Positions 22,943 through 31,606 of a stretch of DNA of 64,000 nt are shown piece by piece. This DNA is from a virus. The position numbers were made by a program, and so were the translations under genes. Under the pieces are notes generated by a model. The model was not told the DNA's origin, searched no databases, and saw only the letters and a list, made by a program, of their open reading frames with translations. How positions within the stretch are numbered: position 1 is the stretch's first letter; each line of letters opens with the position of its first letter. Where the stretch lies: IMG/VR virus record IMGVR_UViG_3300025141_012314, positions 1 to 64,000 of that record. One strand, given 5' to 3'.

Positions 22943-23877
22943 AAAAAGAACACGTATTAGTCACAGGAGGCGCCGGCTATATAGGCTCTGAACTGATCGA
23001 TTACTTACTCCACGCAGGATATACTGTAACAGCGCTCGATAACTTAATGTATGATCCGACGTCGTTGCTGCGCTATACCAACAATCCAGATTTTAGCTTC
23101 ATCAAGGGGGACGTTAGAAACGTTCTATTGATGGAACGCCTTATGGCAGAAGCAGACATTATTATACCTTTGGCGGCATTGGTTGGCTTTCCTTTGTGCG
23201 ATGAGGACCCCCGTGCTGCCCAAGAGATTAACCATGACGTTAATACTTGGATAGCAAAAAACAAAAAGCCAAATCAAAAGGTTATCTACCCCTGCACTAA
23301 CTCTGGCTACGGCGTTAGTGTCGATGGTTCTGTCTGTACAGAAGAATCACCCCTTAATCCTATTTCGCTTTACGGGCGAACTAAAGTGGCTGCAGAGAAG
23401 GAATATCAGGATGTTGATAACTGCGTAACATTTAGACTGGCTACTGTTTTTGGCCCGGGCTCACGCATGCGCTCTGACCTCCTTGTAAACAACTTTGTTC
23501 TTAAGACATTGCGCGAGAGAGTTTTGGTGTTGTATGAATGTGAGTTCATGCGCAACTATGTGCATCTTCATGATGTATGTCGCGGCTTTATGTTTGTGCT
23601 CCGTAACTGGGAAGATTGTAAAAATGAAACATATAATCTTGGAAATGACGAACTGAATATGAACAAGCTCCAGCTAGCCGAAAAGATTCAAGAGCATCTT
23701 CCTCTAGAGATAATCCGCGCAGAGATTAACAGCGATCCTGATACCCGCGACTACATTGTTAGTAGCGATAAGATTTATAATAAAGGCTACAAGTGCGCAT
23801 ATGATCTCGATGATGGAATCAGACAACTCATAACTGCATATGCTATTATAGAAAGCCCTTGGTACGCAAACTATTAA
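22939..23877 (+). CDS. NAD-dependent epimerase/dehydratase (extended SDR)
   Basis: The 312-residue enzyme has the Rossmann motif TGGAGYIGSE near residues 9-18 and the catalytic Y145-x-x-x-K149 (YGRTKVAAEKEY). These define extended short-chain dehydrogenases that act on nucleotide-sugars (4-epimerases, 4,6-dehydratases, decarboxylases). The C-terminal substrate-binding part is normal in length. The exact reaction cannot be told; dehydratase or epimerase on an NDP-sugar fits the cluster. It is coupled by ATGA to the oxidoreductase gene. Confidence 0.9.
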   Translation: MKKEHVLVTGGAGYIGSELIDYLLHAGYTVTALDNLMYDPTSLLRYTNNPDFSFIKGDVRNVLLMERLMAEADIIIPLAALVGFPLCDEDPRAAQEINHDVNTWIAKNKKPNQKVIYPCTNSGYGVSVDGSVCTEESPLNPISLYGRTKVAAEKEYQDVDNCVTFRLATVFGPGSRMRSDLLVNNFVLKTLRERVLVLYECEFMRNYVHLHDVCRGFMFVLRNWEDCKNETYNLGNDELNMNKLQLAEKIQEHLPLEIIRAEINSDPDTRDYIVSSDKIYNKGYKCAYDLDDGIRQLITAYAIIESPWYANY

Positions 23878-23878
23878 T

Positions 23879-25387
23879 ATGAAACAGATAGATGTATTAT
23901 TCGTCCATCCCAATGGCGCCCAGATAATTTATCAAGAGCTGAGTAAAAACTATTCAGCGATTGAACCGCCTATATGGGCAGCCCTGCTGGCAAAAAATGC
24001 CCTCACAAAAGGATTTACTACAAACATTCTTGATTGTGAAGCAGAAAGAATAGACGCATCAGAATCAGCAACCCGGGTAAAAGAGCAGAATCCTCGTTTG
24101 GTGGCGATAGTGGTATATGGTCAACAGCCTTCAGCATCAACTCAGAATATGATTGGCGCACGAATGTTGATAGAACAACTGAACGCAATCGCTCCAGAAC
24201 TTAAGACGATCCTCATCGGATTACACCCCTCAGCCGTCGCTCGACACACGCTGGAAACCGAAGGCTCTGATTTTGTTTGCCAAGGTGAAGGTCCTTACAC
24301 TGTTCAAAAGCTCTTAGAAATCGATATGGACGATGCTGGCGCTCTAAGCACCGTCCCTGGGCTTTGGTACCGAGTTGATGGTAAGGCCCTTTGCACACGC
24401 CCTGCGCCGATTATACCGCAAGAGAAGCTCTCTACGGAGCTACCCGGGATGGCATGGGACTTGCTTCCGATGGATAAGTACCGCACATCTAACTGGCATG
24501 CAATGACAAATGGAGACGACCGTCAGCCGTTCGCTTCTTTGTATACAAGCTTAGGTTGTCCGTTCCGCTGTAGTTTTTGTTGTATTAACGCGCCATTCGG
24601 CAACAATAACTTGGAAAATTGGGACTACGGACGTAATAAGTTTAGATATTGGGAACCAGAATTTATGATTGAAGAGTTTGAAACTCTCCATAAAATGGGA
24701 ATCCGGAATATTAAACTAGCTGATGAAATGTTTGTCTTAAATCAAGACCATTTCATGAAGCTATGCAACTTGATTATTGAGAGAGGTTATGACTTTAACT
24801 TTTGGGCGTACGCTCGTGTAGATACAGTTAAAGAAGAATATCTTGAAACATTAAAGAAAGCCGGCGTTAACTGGCTAGCCTTGGGAATCGAATCGGGAAA
24901 CACTGAAGTTCGAAAGGATGTAACAAAGGGTAAGTTCACAGATGTAAAGATTCAGGATTTAGTAAAGAAGATCCAAGACGCTGGCATCGACGTCATCGGT
25001 AACTATATCTTTGGGCTCCCCGAGGATACTATCGAGACCATGCAAGATACACTGGACATGGCAATGGAACTCAACTGTGAGTTTGCAAACTTCTATTCAA
25101 CCATGGCTTACCCCGGCTCGAAGTTATATCTCGATGCATTGAGAGAAGGCTGGGAGCTTCCAGAAACATATGTGGGATTCTCACAACATTCATACGAGAC
25201 GCACCCGCTGTCAACTAAACATATATCAGCAGCCGAAGTGTTAGGCTTCAGAGACGAAGCGTTTACAAAATACTACACCAGCGATAGATATTTGGACATG
25301 ATTGAGGAAAAGCGAGGAAAAGCCACGCGCCAGTCTATTGAAGATATGACAAAAATAAAACTTAAAAGAAAACTATTGGGAGATTGA
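23879..25387 (+). CDS. B12-binding-type radical SAM enzyme
   Basis: The 502-residue protein has an N-terminal cobalamin-binding-like Rossmann domain (about 1-150; VVYGQQPSAS, LIGLHPSAV) and a radical SAM core with C227-x3-C231-x2-C234 (CPFRCSFC), which binds a 4Fe-4S cluster and S-adenosylmethionine. Further conserved parts are GIESGNTEVRKDV and GLPEDTIETMQ, typical of class B radical SAM proteins. Such enzymes methylate or rearrange unreactive carbons in sugars, lipids and natural products. In this place it may methylate or rearrange a glycan or its precursor. Confidence 0.88.
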   Translation: MKQIDVLFVHPNGAQIIYQELSKNYSAIEPPIWAALLAKNALTKGFTTNILDCEAERIDASESATRVKEQNPRLVAIVVYGQQPSASTQNMIGARMLIEQLNAIAPELKTILIGLHPSAVARHTLETEGSDFVCQGEGPYTVQKLLEIDMDDAGALSTVPGLWYRVDGKALCTRPAPIIPQEKLSTELPGMAWDLLPMDKYRTSNWHAMTNGDDRQPFASLYTSLGCPFRCSFCCINAPFGNNNLENWDYGRNKFRYWEPEFMIEEFETLHKMGIRNIKLADEMFVLNQDHFMKLCNLIIERGYDFNFWAYARVDTVKEEYLETLKKAGVNWLALGIESGNTEVRKDVTKGKFTDVKIQDLVKKIQDAGIDVIGNYIFGLPEDTIETMQDTLDMAMELNCEFANFYSTMAYPGSKLYLDALREGWELPETYVGFSQHSYETHPLSTKHISAAEVLGFRDEAFTKYYTSDRYLDMIEEKRGKATRQSIEDMTKIKLKRKLLGD

Positions 25388-25388
25388 T

Positions 25389-26000
25389 ATGTTAACGAAA
25401 GAAGATTTGATTGATTTTGAGAACGACATTGCAGCCTGTTTTGATGACGCACAAATCCGCGCACCCGTTCACTTATATAACGGTAATGAAGAGCAAATGT
25501 TGGAGATATTTCGAAAGCATGATATTGGCGATGATGATTGGGTCTTCGGATCTTGGCGAAGCCATTATCAGTGTCTTCTCAAAGGTGTTCCTCCCGAAAA
25601 GCTCAAAGCAGCTATTCTTAAGGGGCGCTCTATTTCATTGTGCTTTGCTGAGCAAAAGGTTCTATGCTCGGGGATCGTAACTGGTGTTCTTCCGATTGCA
25701 GTAGGGGCAGCGCTAGACATTAAAAGGAGAAACCTCCCGGGAAAAGTATATTGTTTTATGGGAGATATGACATCCGAGACTGCGATCGCGCATGTAAGTA
25801 TAAAATATGCCAGAAATCACAAACTCCCTATTCACTTTATCGTTGAAGATAATGGCAAATCAGTTTGTACTGATACTAAATCCACGTGGGGAACTGAGAA
25901 GTTAACCTATGAAGATGTCAACGACGAGTACATAACATATTATAGCTACGACGCAAGTAAGTGGCCACACGCTGGAGCCGGCAAGAGAGTGCAGTTTTGA
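25389..26000 (+). CDS. Transketolase-like N-terminal half (TPP pyrophosphate-binding domain)
   Basis: This 203-residue protein is the PP domain of a thiamine-diphosphate enzyme. It contains GDMTSETAIAHVSIKYARN followed by a VEDNG segment, the counterpart of the GDG-x25-N metal/TPP site, with Met in the place of the last Gly. The partner Pyr domain is encoded by a separate gene 598 bp further on (26598). The two halves together would be about 382 residues and lack the third transketolase domain, as in split transketolase-like or E1-type enzymes of sugar-biosynthesis clusters. The stop TGA overlaps the TTG start of a sulfotransferase gene. Confidence 0.85.
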   Translation: MLTKEDLIDFENDIAACFDDAQIRAPVHLYNGNEEQMLEIFRKHDIGDDDWVFGSWRSHYQCLLKGVPPEKLKAAILKGRSISLCFAEQKVLCSGIVTGVLPIAVGAALDIKRRNLPGKVYCFMGDMTSETAIAHVSIKYARNHKLPIHFIVEDNGKSVCTDTKSTWGTEKLTYEDVNDEYITYYSYDASKWPHAGAGKRVQF

Positions 26001-26605
26001 TCAAAGATGACGTAATCATTTATTCACACCCTAGGAGTGGGTTACATCTACTTTCATTAGGGTTGTATATAATGGGTGAACATTTTAATGATAAGCATAC
26101 ATATGCGGAAATATGGGGTAGCGATAAGCTACCTTCATATAGGCACTGGTTTGAACTTCTTGATCCCGGAAAAGCCGATTTACAGTTTAAGAAGCATATT
26201 TTATTACTAAGAGATTATAAGGTACTTTTTGGAACTACCAACGCAAAAGGAGATACCAGTCCAACAACGGGACTCAACCTTGACGGCTATGCGCAACAAA
26301 TACATAAGTTTGAGCAACTAAAGTCTCCAAAAATGGTTGTATACTACGAAGATTTAATATCTGACAACAATACTTTTATAAAAGTAGCAGATTTTTTAGA
26401 TATTAAATATGATTTAAAGAAAATCGATTTTGAGCATTTAAAGAAATATGCTCATGATTTATATTTGGACTCGGGACACAAGCCATCGGTCAAACAAGAA
26501 GTTCCAGCACCCCGAAAATTGTATCACGTAATGCAATTTTTGCTAAAAAACCAACAAGAACACGATTTGTTTGACAAATATCTAAGGAGATATAACAATG
26601 GGTAA
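25997..26605 (+). CDS. Sulfotransferase-like protein, inserted between transketolase halves
   Basis: TTG 25997 overlaps the previous TGA and follows an AGAGAG stretch at seven bases; GTG 25961 lies well inside the upstream gene. The product opens with DVIIYSHPRSGLHLLSLGLY, which contains the 5'-phosphosulfate-binding loop of PAPS-dependent sulfotransferases (P-R-S-G-x-H/T). Later, VVYYEDLISD matches the usual Y-E-D-L segment, and a helical C-terminus follows. At 203 residues it is short, and the 3'-phosphate-binding R-x8-S is not obvious. It would move sulfate to a sugar or lipid. Its DNA looks more AT-rich than the flanking genes, which suggests later insertion. Confidence 0.75.
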   Translation: MIKDDVIIYSHPRSGLHLLSLGLYIMGEHFNDKHTYAEIWGSDKLPSYRHWFELLDPGKADLQFKKHILLLRDYKVLFGTTNAKGDTSPTTGLNLDGYAQQIHKFEQLKSPKMVVYYEDLISDNNTFIKVADFLDIKYDLKKIDFEHLKKYAHDLYLDSGHKPSVKQEVPAPRKLYHVMQFLLKNQQEHDLFDKYLRRYNNG

Positions 26606-27137
26606 ATATTTTGATGAACTGCAACGAGCAATGACTTATCTCGGAGAGCAAGAAGATACGGTATTTCTAGGACAAGCAGTAGCTTATGCCGGCACTGCAA
26701 TGACAAATACTCTTAAGGGTGTAGACAGAGATAAACTAATTGAAATGCCAGTCGATGAAGAAATGCAGATGGGAATCACCAATGGACTCGCAGTCAACGG
26801 TTCAGTCCCAGTTAGCATCTATCCGCGCTGGAACTTTCTTCTCTGCGCCATGAATCAACTGGTTAATCACTTGGATCGCATGCCAGCTTTTTCACACGGC
26901 GAATATACGCCCAAGGCGATTATAAGGGTGGGCATCGGATCAGAAAGGCCGCTAAACCCTCAAGTACAACATACAGGTGACTTTACACAGTCGATTCGAG
27001 GTATGTTAAGAAACATTGAAGTTATCCGCTGCGAAGAACCAGAAGATGTGTTCCCAGCGTATTATAAGGCATATCACAGAACTGATGGCAAATGCACGAT
27101 TGTGGTAGAATATGGTGATTATTATGGCGAAAAGTGA
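26598..27137 (+). CDS. Transketolase-like C-terminal half (TPP pyrimidine-binding domain)
   Basis: The 179-residue product resembles the Pyr domain of transketolase/E1-beta enzymes. VDEEMQMGITNGLAVNGSVP carries the Glu that activates the TPP aminopyrimidine, and FLLCAMNQLVNHLDRM is the following helix. The partner PP domain is the gene at 25389. Together they could form the active site across a heterodimer. Transketolases make sedoheptulose-7-phosphate, the precursor of heptoses, which fits heptose-type genes at 36.5-38 kb, though an acyloin-forming or decarboxylating reaction is equally possible. Confidence 0.8.
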   Translation: MGKYFDELQRAMTYLGEQEDTVFLGQAVAYAGTAMTNTLKGVDRDKLIEMPVDEEMQMGITNGLAVNGSVPVSIYPRWNFLLCAMNQLVNHLDRMPAFSHGEYTPKAIIRVGIGSERPLNPQVQHTGDFTQSIRGMLRNIEVIRCEEPEDVFPAYYKAYHRTDGKCTIVVEYGDYYGEK

Positions 27138-28095
27138 TAAAAACGTACTTTTTATTACCGAGAAGTGGTGTGATGCAGATCCCAAAAAAGGTCTAACCAA
27201 CAATTACCATAATCTCTTTAAGACATTTAAAGCAGTATACCCAGATACAAAGTTTAATATTGTGCACTTAGATGAATATTCAATGCTGAAAAAGAAGCAT
27301 ATTGATACGTTCATACCAAAACTTATAGATAATTTGTCCCCGGATATTGTAGTTTTCTCTCTTTTGGGGAAATCTCACCTCAACCCAACAGATGACAGCT
27401 ATAAATGTATTAAATCTTCAGGCGCTAAAACAGTCTTTATGTGGCCCGACGTATTCGATGAGTGGGGATTACCAGAGATTCAAGAGTTAAATGATAAAGA
27501 GTTCGCGGATTTACATGTTTGTTGGGGTTCTGAGAGGAACGCCAAAGTCCAACATGATAATTTAGTCTGGCTATGGGCTCCCCAAGACGAGACTCTGTAT
27601 CACCCACTACATGAAAAGATAGAACAAAGAATCCCGGTTAGCTTCTTAGGCAGCGTCAGATACCCTGAAAGACAAAAATATCTACAACACTTGATAGATA
27701 ACAAGTCGCCTATCTATATTGACGGTGGACAAAGAGAAAAGGGACTCTCTGCTGCACGATATGCAGAGTTAATGAGAAATAGTAAAATAAGCTTGAACTT
27801 CCCGCAAGGTCCACAAGGATACGACCAGTGTAAAGGTCGCGTTTGGGAGATTCTAGCTAGTAAATCGTTGCTTTTTGAGCGCAAAAACGAAGCAACCCAG
27901 AACTTTTTAAAGCCCGGTGTACACTATGTTGAGTTTAATGATGAACAAGATTTAGTAGATAAAATACAATACTATCTTGACAACGAGAACGAAAGGGATT
28001 ATATTATAAATAAAGGTTATAAGATTTTTAAGAAGAAGTTTAATGCGACAGTATTCTGGGAATCGATAATGAAGGAGATTGATTGTGAGCTATAA
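27124..28095 (+). CDS. Glycosyltransferase-like protein, CgeB/GT4 type
   Basis: I start at ATG 27124 (MAKSDKNVLFITEKW), inside the end of the preceding gene. The 323-residue protein follows the pattern of CgeB-type glycosyltransferases. It has an N-terminal Rossmann-like half with DIVVFSLLG and KTVFMWPDVFDEW, a linker YHPLHEK, and a C-terminal half with FLGSVRYPERQ, SKISLNFPQ, GRVWEILASKSLLFERKN and GVHYVEF. These proteins are thought to transfer sugars to surface or spore glycans; the donor is unknown. Confidence 0.82.
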   Translation: MAKSDKNVLFITEKWCDADPKKGLTNNYHNLFKTFKAVYPDTKFNIVHLDEYSMLKKKHIDTFIPKLIDNLSPDIVVFSLLGKSHLNPTDDSYKCIKSSGAKTVFMWPDVFDEWGLPEIQELNDKEFADLHVCWGSERNAKVQHDNLVWLWAPQDETLYHPLHEKIEQRIPVSFLGSVRYPERQKYLQHLIDNKSPIYIDGGQREKGLSAARYAELMRNSKISLNFPQGPQGYDQCKGRVWEILASKSLLFERKNEATQNFLKPGVHYVEFNDEQDLVDKIQYYLDNENERDYIINKGYKIFKKKFNATVFWESIMKEIDCEL

Positions 28096-28915
28096 ATACG
28101 ATGTCTCAATAATGATGCCGGCGATTAGAACAAGTCAGTGGCTAATGATGTATGGAAGCATTCTGAACTCATGCAAGAAATATAGTTGGGAGTTGGTGCT
28201 TGTTAGCCCCTTTGATTTGCCCGACAACATGAAGCATCTTGAAAACATTAAAATGATTAAAGATTACAGCGCCCCAAGCCGTTGTGCACAAGTCGGTGCA
28301 ATCGCTTGCGAAGGCGAATTCTTGTATCACTGTGTTGACGATGCTATCTTTCTTCCCGATGCAATTGACAATGCTGTGGAATTCCACAGAAATAACTGCA
28401 CAAATAAAGATGTCGTCAATATGCGATACCGAGAAGGTGCTTTGTTTGGTGGTCCAACTTGGCCTCAACAATTCTGGCTCGCATGGTATCATGACGAACT
28501 ACGTTTGCCGGGTATTCCGCAACATTATAAGATTTCCTGCCATCATTTTATGAAGCTTGATTACTTTAGAGAACTCGGTGGATGGGACTGTCGCTATGAA
28601 TACGTAAATCACTCACTGCATGACCTGATGTTTAGGGTGCAGGCTGATGGTGGCAGACTCTATGACTCCCAGACGGATGCAACGACATGCAATCACTATG
28701 TTGATAAAACAGGGGACCATGCGCCCATCTACGACGCGCAAACATTCTTTGATAAACCACAGTTTGATGAGATTTACTCTGTCCCAAACGCAGCTAATAA
28801 AAGAATCAAGATTCCGCTCGACAACTGGAAGCAACAACCCGATGTATGGGAAAGAAGATTTAAGAAAAATGAAGAAGGCGAACTGCCTGAAAGTTATGAG
28901 GAGCTAGGATACTAA
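28085..28915 (+). CDS. GT2/GT-A glycosyltransferase, paralogue 1 of 3
   Basis: GTG 28085 lies seven bases after AAGGAG and is preferred to TTG 28079. The 276-residue protein has the GT-A opening VSIMMPAIRTSQWLMMYGSI, a DYSAPSRCAQVG segment, and the acidic HCVDDAIFL metal site. The C-terminus ends DNWKQQPDVWERRF. Two further genes (31603 and 32984) share all of these, including the C-terminal D-N-W-x5-V-W-x-R-R-F signature, so the three are paralogues. They likely add similar sugars in sequence. Confidence 0.88.
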   Translation: MSYKYDVSIMMPAIRTSQWLMMYGSILNSCKKYSWELVLVSPFDLPDNMKHLENIKMIKDYSAPSRCAQVGAIACEGEFLYHCVDDAIFLPDAIDNAVEFHRNNCTNKDVVNMRYREGALFGGPTWPQQFWLAWYHDELRLPGIPQHYKISCHHFMKLDYFRELGGWDCRYEYVNHSLHDLMFRVQADGGRLYDSQTDATTCNHYVDKTGDHAPIYDAQTFFDKPQFDEIYSVPNAANKRIKIPLDNWKQQPDVWERRFKKNEEGELPESYEELGY

Positions 28916-29700
28916 TGGATGTAGGAGTAATTGGCGTTGGTGTCGTTGGAGGCGCCTGTAAATTTGGATTTGAGTTAGCTGGACATAATGTGTTGGTGCA
29001 CGACATCGCGCTTGAAACCACGATCGATGATGTATTACCATCAGAGGTCGTCTATATCTGTGTGCCAACCCCACGTGATGACGACGGTTCATGTGATATA
29101 TCAATCGTCCGGCAGGTAATATTTGATCTCAAGGATCGAGGATATGAGGGAGTCATCGCGATCAAATCAACTGTTGTCCCGGGCACAACAGAGATACTGA
29201 GAATGCAAACAGGCATGAATATCATTTTTGTTCCAGAGTTCCTTCGCGAACGATGCGCGATTACAGACTTTACCGAAAATCACGATGTGTGTATTATTGG
29301 CTGTTCAGATGATGAAACTTTCGAAATAGTGAAAGACTGCCACGGACCATTCCCAGAAAAGTTTGTTAGACTATCCCATGCCGAAGCGGAGTTCTGTAAA
29401 TATTTTAACAATGTGTATAATGCAATGTTGATTATCTTTGCAAATAGTTTTTATGAAGCATGTAAGGATCAGGGAGTTAATTATACCAAGGTAAAGAATG
29501 CGGTAGTGAATCGCCGGCATATTCATGGCAACTACCTCGAATGTAATGATAACTTCAGAGGTTTTGGAGGCATGTGTCTGCCAAAGGACGTATCTGCCAT
29601 GGCAAAGTTAATGGAAAATACCAATGTAAACTTTTTCCAAAATCTTTTAGACGAGAATAGCAATTATGAAGTTACGGTTTTCGAAGGCATGCGAAAGTGA
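28915..29700 (+). CDS. UDP-glucose/GDP-mannose dehydrogenase family, short form
   Basis: The protein begins with a dinucleotide fold G7-V-G9-V-V-G12, has VYICVPTPRD and AIKSTVVPGTTE, and the catalytic-Cys segment FRGFGGMC221-LPKD. These identify a nucleotide-sugar 6-dehydrogenase that oxidises the C6 alcohol to a carboxylate. At 261 residues it stops soon after the central domain, whereas family members usually have a third UDP-binding domain and 390-450 residues. It may be a reduced enzyme that acts on an unusual substrate, or a partly degraded one. TAATG and GTGA junctions couple it to its neighbours. Confidence 0.82.
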   Translation: MDVGVIGVGVVGGACKFGFELAGHNVLVHDIALETTIDDVLPSEVVYICVPTPRDDDGSCDISIVRQVIFDLKDRGYEGVIAIKSTVVPGTTEILRMQTGMNIIFVPEFLRERCAITDFTENHDVCIIGCSDDETFEIVKDCHGPFPEKFVRLSHAEAEFCKYFNNVYNAMLIIFANSFYEACKDQGVNYTKVKNAVVNRRHIHGNYLECNDNFRGFGGMCLPKDVSAMAKLMENTNVNFFQNLLDENSNYEVTVFEGMRK

Positions 29701-30599
29701 TTTCAAATAAATATGGATTTATATTTGTTCACACTCCCAAAACGGGAGGAACTAGTATTGTTGACACTTTAAATAAAGACACAGATCAAGAGTGTAAAAT
29801 ATTATATGATGCGGAAGGTGGCATATCCGCCATTTACCCCTCCCCAGAGGATTTCCCTTGGTGGGGCTCTTGGATCCAACACGCAGTGCAACGCCACACC
29901 GCGATGCTAAAAGGGCTCCAACAACAACGTATCGAAACGAACACACCAGATCTGGCATTTGATATTCCCCAAACCGGCGCCGATGCTATTTTCTCCACCT
30001 GTTCGTTAAACTCCGTTGGTAACGGCAACCTTAAGCACGTGCCATTGCGAATTTGGAGCGCGCTCATAAGGGACTCCCGCATACAATTTTATAATTCTTT
30101 TGCAAAGAAATATTCTTCAATTGGGACATGCAGAAACCCCTATAAAAGAGAGTTTTCATATTTTTTGTATCAAATAAAGTCCGGACTGCAAAAAGAGATA
30201 GAAAAAGCTCATTTTAAGGATCACAACGAAGTTAGCGAATATATTAGAAATGCATGGCAAAGGTGGTTTCTCGGAGAAAGCCTTCCAACTATTTTAGGGG
30301 AGTCTTCATTTTTACATTGGGATTCTCAAATATCTTATTTATATGATCCCTTTACTAACCAAAGGGTTACACATTTAATTAGGTCAGAACATTTAGAGCA
30401 AGATTACAACAAAATCTGTCGTGAACTTTCAATACCTCGAAAAAATGAAATTCCCTGGCTTAATACATCACCCTTTAAACAAGAATATACACCCAAAAAC
30501 ATATTAGAATGGTATACTGATGAAATGATGGACTTAATACACTCTCATCGGAAGGGCGATTTTGATTTCTTGGGATATAAAAAAGGTAGCTTACGATGA
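29697..30599 (+). CDS. Sulfotransferase family protein (HNK-1/family-2 type)
   Basis: GTG 29697 overlaps the previous TGA. The 300-residue protein starts ISNKYGFIFVHTPKTGGTSI, the 5'-phosphosulfate loop (P-K-T-G-G-T-S). Near residue 142 it has TCRNPYKREFSYF, the 3'-phosphate-binding R-N-P-x-x-R-x-x-S, so the PAPS site is complete. Residues about 40-125 are an extra region not usual in the family, and the DNA there is distinctly more GC-rich than the flanks. The enzyme would sulfate a surface glycan. It is the second sulfotransferase in the island. Confidence 0.85.
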   Translation: MISNKYGFIFVHTPKTGGTSIVDTLNKDTDQECKILYDAEGGISAIYPSPEDFPWWGSWIQHAVQRHTAMLKGLQQQRIETNTPDLAFDIPQTGADAIFSTCSLNSVGNGNLKHVPLRIWSALIRDSRIQFYNSFAKKYSSIGTCRNPYKREFSYFLYQIKSGLQKEIEKAHFKDHNEVSEYIRNAWQRWFLGESLPTILGESSFLHWDSQISYLYDPFTNQRVTHLIRSEHLEQDYNKICRELSIPRKNEIPWLNTSPFKQEYTPKNILEWYTDEMMDLIHSHRKGDFDFLGYKKGSLR

Positions 30600-31606
30600 A
30601 AAAGATCCTCATTACCGGCAGCCAAGGTTTTATCGGCTCATACCTCTGCGCAGAGTTCCTATCAAGAGGATACAGTGTCATCGGCATCGACAACTTCTCA
30701 AAGTATGGGCCAATAACTCGCCCCCACGATAATCATCCCAATTTCAAGCTTATTGAAATGGATGTAATAGATCTCCCAAATGATAAGATCCTTCCCGAAC
30801 TAGAGGAAGTAGAATATATTATTTCTGGCGCTGCAATGATCGGGGGCATTACTTATTTCCACAAATATGCGTATGATCTGTTGGCGACAAATGAAAGAAT
30901 TATGGCATCGACATTCGATTTAGCTATTAAGCTTCACGAGAAAGGTATTCTTAAAAGAATTGTTGCTATCTCAAGCAGCATGGTTTTTGAAAATACAACC
31001 ATATATCCGACACCTGAGACAAATGTTAAGACATGCGCCCCGCCACTAAGCACCTACGGCTTTCAAAAGCTGGCAGTCGAATACTTCTGCAAAGGTGCTA
31101 GTGAGCAATATGGCGTACCGTATACGATTATCCGACCGTTTAACTGCGTAGGAGTCGGAGAAGAGGATGCGATTGGAGAGCATGAAGTAAAATCAGGAAA
31201 CATTAAGCTCATGATGAGTCATGTACTTCCGGATATTATTAATAAGATTTTGAAAGGGCAAGACCCCTTGCATATCCTCGGCACTGGCGAACAAGTCAGA
31301 TGCTATACCAATGGCAAAGATATCGCCCGCGGCATCCGAATGGCTCTCGAAAGCGACTGCGCCCTGAACGAGGACTTTAATATATCAACCCCAGTAGCTA
31401 CGTCAGTAAAAGAGTTATCAAAGGTAGTATGGAATATTCTCAATCCCGGAAAAGAGTTTAGCACAGTATCTGACGAAGCCTACGAATACGATGTTCAAAA
31501 ACGCATACCTAATACATCTAAAGCACTAGCTTTGTTAGGGTTTCAAGCAGAGATCGGTCTCGAAGAATCGGTTAGAGAAGTTATAGAATATATGAGGAAC
31601 AAATGA
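30596..31606 (+). CDS. NAD-dependent epimerase/dehydratase (extended SDR)
   Basis: The 336-residue enzyme has TGSQGFIGSYL near residues 7-17, an SSSMVF segment and the catalytic Y154-x3-K158 (YGFQKLAVEYF). It matches extended SDR enzymes acting on UDP- or GDP-sugars, such as 4-epimerases, 4,6-dehydratases and UDP-glucuronate-type enzymes. The neighbouring nucleotide-sugar dehydrogenase raises the possibility of a uronic-acid epimerase or decarboxylase, which is an inference. Both junctions are ATGA overlaps. Confidence 0.9.
   Translation: MKKILITGSQGFIGSYLCAEFLSRGYSVIGIDNFSKYGPITRPHDNHPNFKLIEMDVIDLPNDKILPELEEVEYIISGAAMIGGITYFHKYAYDLLATNERIMASTFDLAIKLHEKGILKRIVAISSSMVFENTTIYPTPETNVKTCAPPLSTYGFQKLAVEYFCKGASEQYGVPYTIIRPFNCVGVGEEDAIGEHEVKSGNIKLMMSHVLPDIINKILKGQDPLHILGTGEQVRCYTNGKDIARGIRMALESDCALNEDFNISTPVATSVKELSKVVWNILNPGKEFSTVSDEAYEYDVQKRIPNTSKALALLGFQAEIGLEESVREVIEYMRNK

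Noticed and set aside
25389-27137. The transketolase halves as a single gene broken by frameshift
   Set aside because: A full sulfotransferase gene with its own start and stop separates them, and each half has its own start and stop, so a sequencing or mutational frameshift cannot explain the split.
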